Assembly (NCBI GenBank): GCA_946480475.1
Contig: CAMLJM010000058.1
Coordinates: 1 to 5,758 of the forward strand
Direction: 5' to 3'
DNA: 5,758 nt
Source of the DNA: an uncultured Alphaproteobacteria bacterium
GTDB lineage: Bacteria > Pseudomonadota > Alphaproteobacteria > Micavibrionales > Micavibrionaceae
The translations under genes and the position numbers were made by a program. Under the pieces are notes generated by a model, which saw only the letters and a program-made list of their open reading frames with translations, did no database searches and had not been told where the DNA came from. Position 1 is the first letter of the stretch; every line of letters begins with the position of its first letter. Below are positions 5,594 through 5,758 of the stretch, in pieces.

Positions 5594-5758
5594 GTTTTTA
5601 TATGAATAGCAACGTTAAAGTCAGTTTTGAATTCTTCCCCCCTAAAACCCCTGAAGCCGCCAACCATTTATGGCCGCGCGTGCAGAAACTGGCATCGGTG
5701 AAGCCGGAATTCATGACTGTGACCTACGGTGCCGGCGGCTTGAACGGCGAAGGCACAA
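5590..5758 (+). CDS. metF: 5' part of methylenetetrahydrofolate reductase, cut by the right edge
   Basis: About 56 codons are visible. The N-terminus carries VSFEFFPPKTPEA, the first strand of the MetF barrel, including the conserved acidic residue (Glu in FEFFPP) at the active site. The segment PEFMTVTYGAGG follows, as in MetF. The enzyme reduces 5,10-methylene-THF to 5-methyl-THF for methionine synthesis, using FAD. Two in-frame ATGs are possible: 5590, overlapping the PNP stop as ATGA, and 5602, closer to the usual N-terminus. Neither has a strong ribosome binding site; I chose 5590 because ATGA overlaps suit translational coupling and recur in this cluster. The usual G-A-G-G-S-T-R after the TYGAGG motif is here GAGGLNGEGT. 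Confidence 0.92.
   Translation, partial: MSFYMNSNVKVSFEFFPPKTPEAANHLWPRVQKLASVKPEFMTVTYGAGGLNGEGT

Overview
The window looks like chromosomal DNA of a proteobacterium, probably an alphaproteobacterium. This is judged from protein flavour and moderate-GC core genes, not from a marker gene. It combines a purine-salvage neighbourhood (about 1469 to the right end) with a visibly AT-richer accessory segment (1 to about 1468) inserted behind guaA.

Left part, all on the minus strand and read from right to left: guaA (GMP synthase) is followed 6 nt after its stop by a 133-aa protein resembling the DUF6228 family. Next comes an AT-rich gap, then a second short copy of the guaA 3' tail (codons for G-T-I-E-W-E plus stop). 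One nt after that copy's stop begins a 283-aa protein with an N-terminal TIR-like / nucleoside 2-deoxyribosyltransferase-like domain and an unassigned beta-rich C-terminal half. A further ORF starts 3 nt after it and runs off the left edge. The repeated guaA tail (exact over 17 bp, 20 of 21 bp overall) looks like an att-type direct repeat of elements that integrate at the 3' end of guaA. No integrase is visible in the window.

Right part, plus strand and divergent from guaA: a two-domain guanine-deaminase-like protein overlaps (ATGA) a Gpt-type xanthine/guanine phosphoribosyltransferase. A 96-bp regulatory gap with nested inverted repeats follows, then a trimeric-type purine nucleoside phosphorylase, which overlaps (ATGA) the 5' end of metF (cut by the right edge). 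With guaA these enzymes can form a loop: nucleosides to free bases (PNP), guanine to xanthine (deaminase), xanthine to XMP (Gpt), XMP to GMP (GuaA).

The points most worth a second look are the guaA-tail repeat, which also seems to supply the ribosome binding site of each cargo gene; the TIR-like protein as a candidate defence or stress effector; and the tandem deaminase, whose second domain has lost its zinc ligands while keeping the motif spacing.
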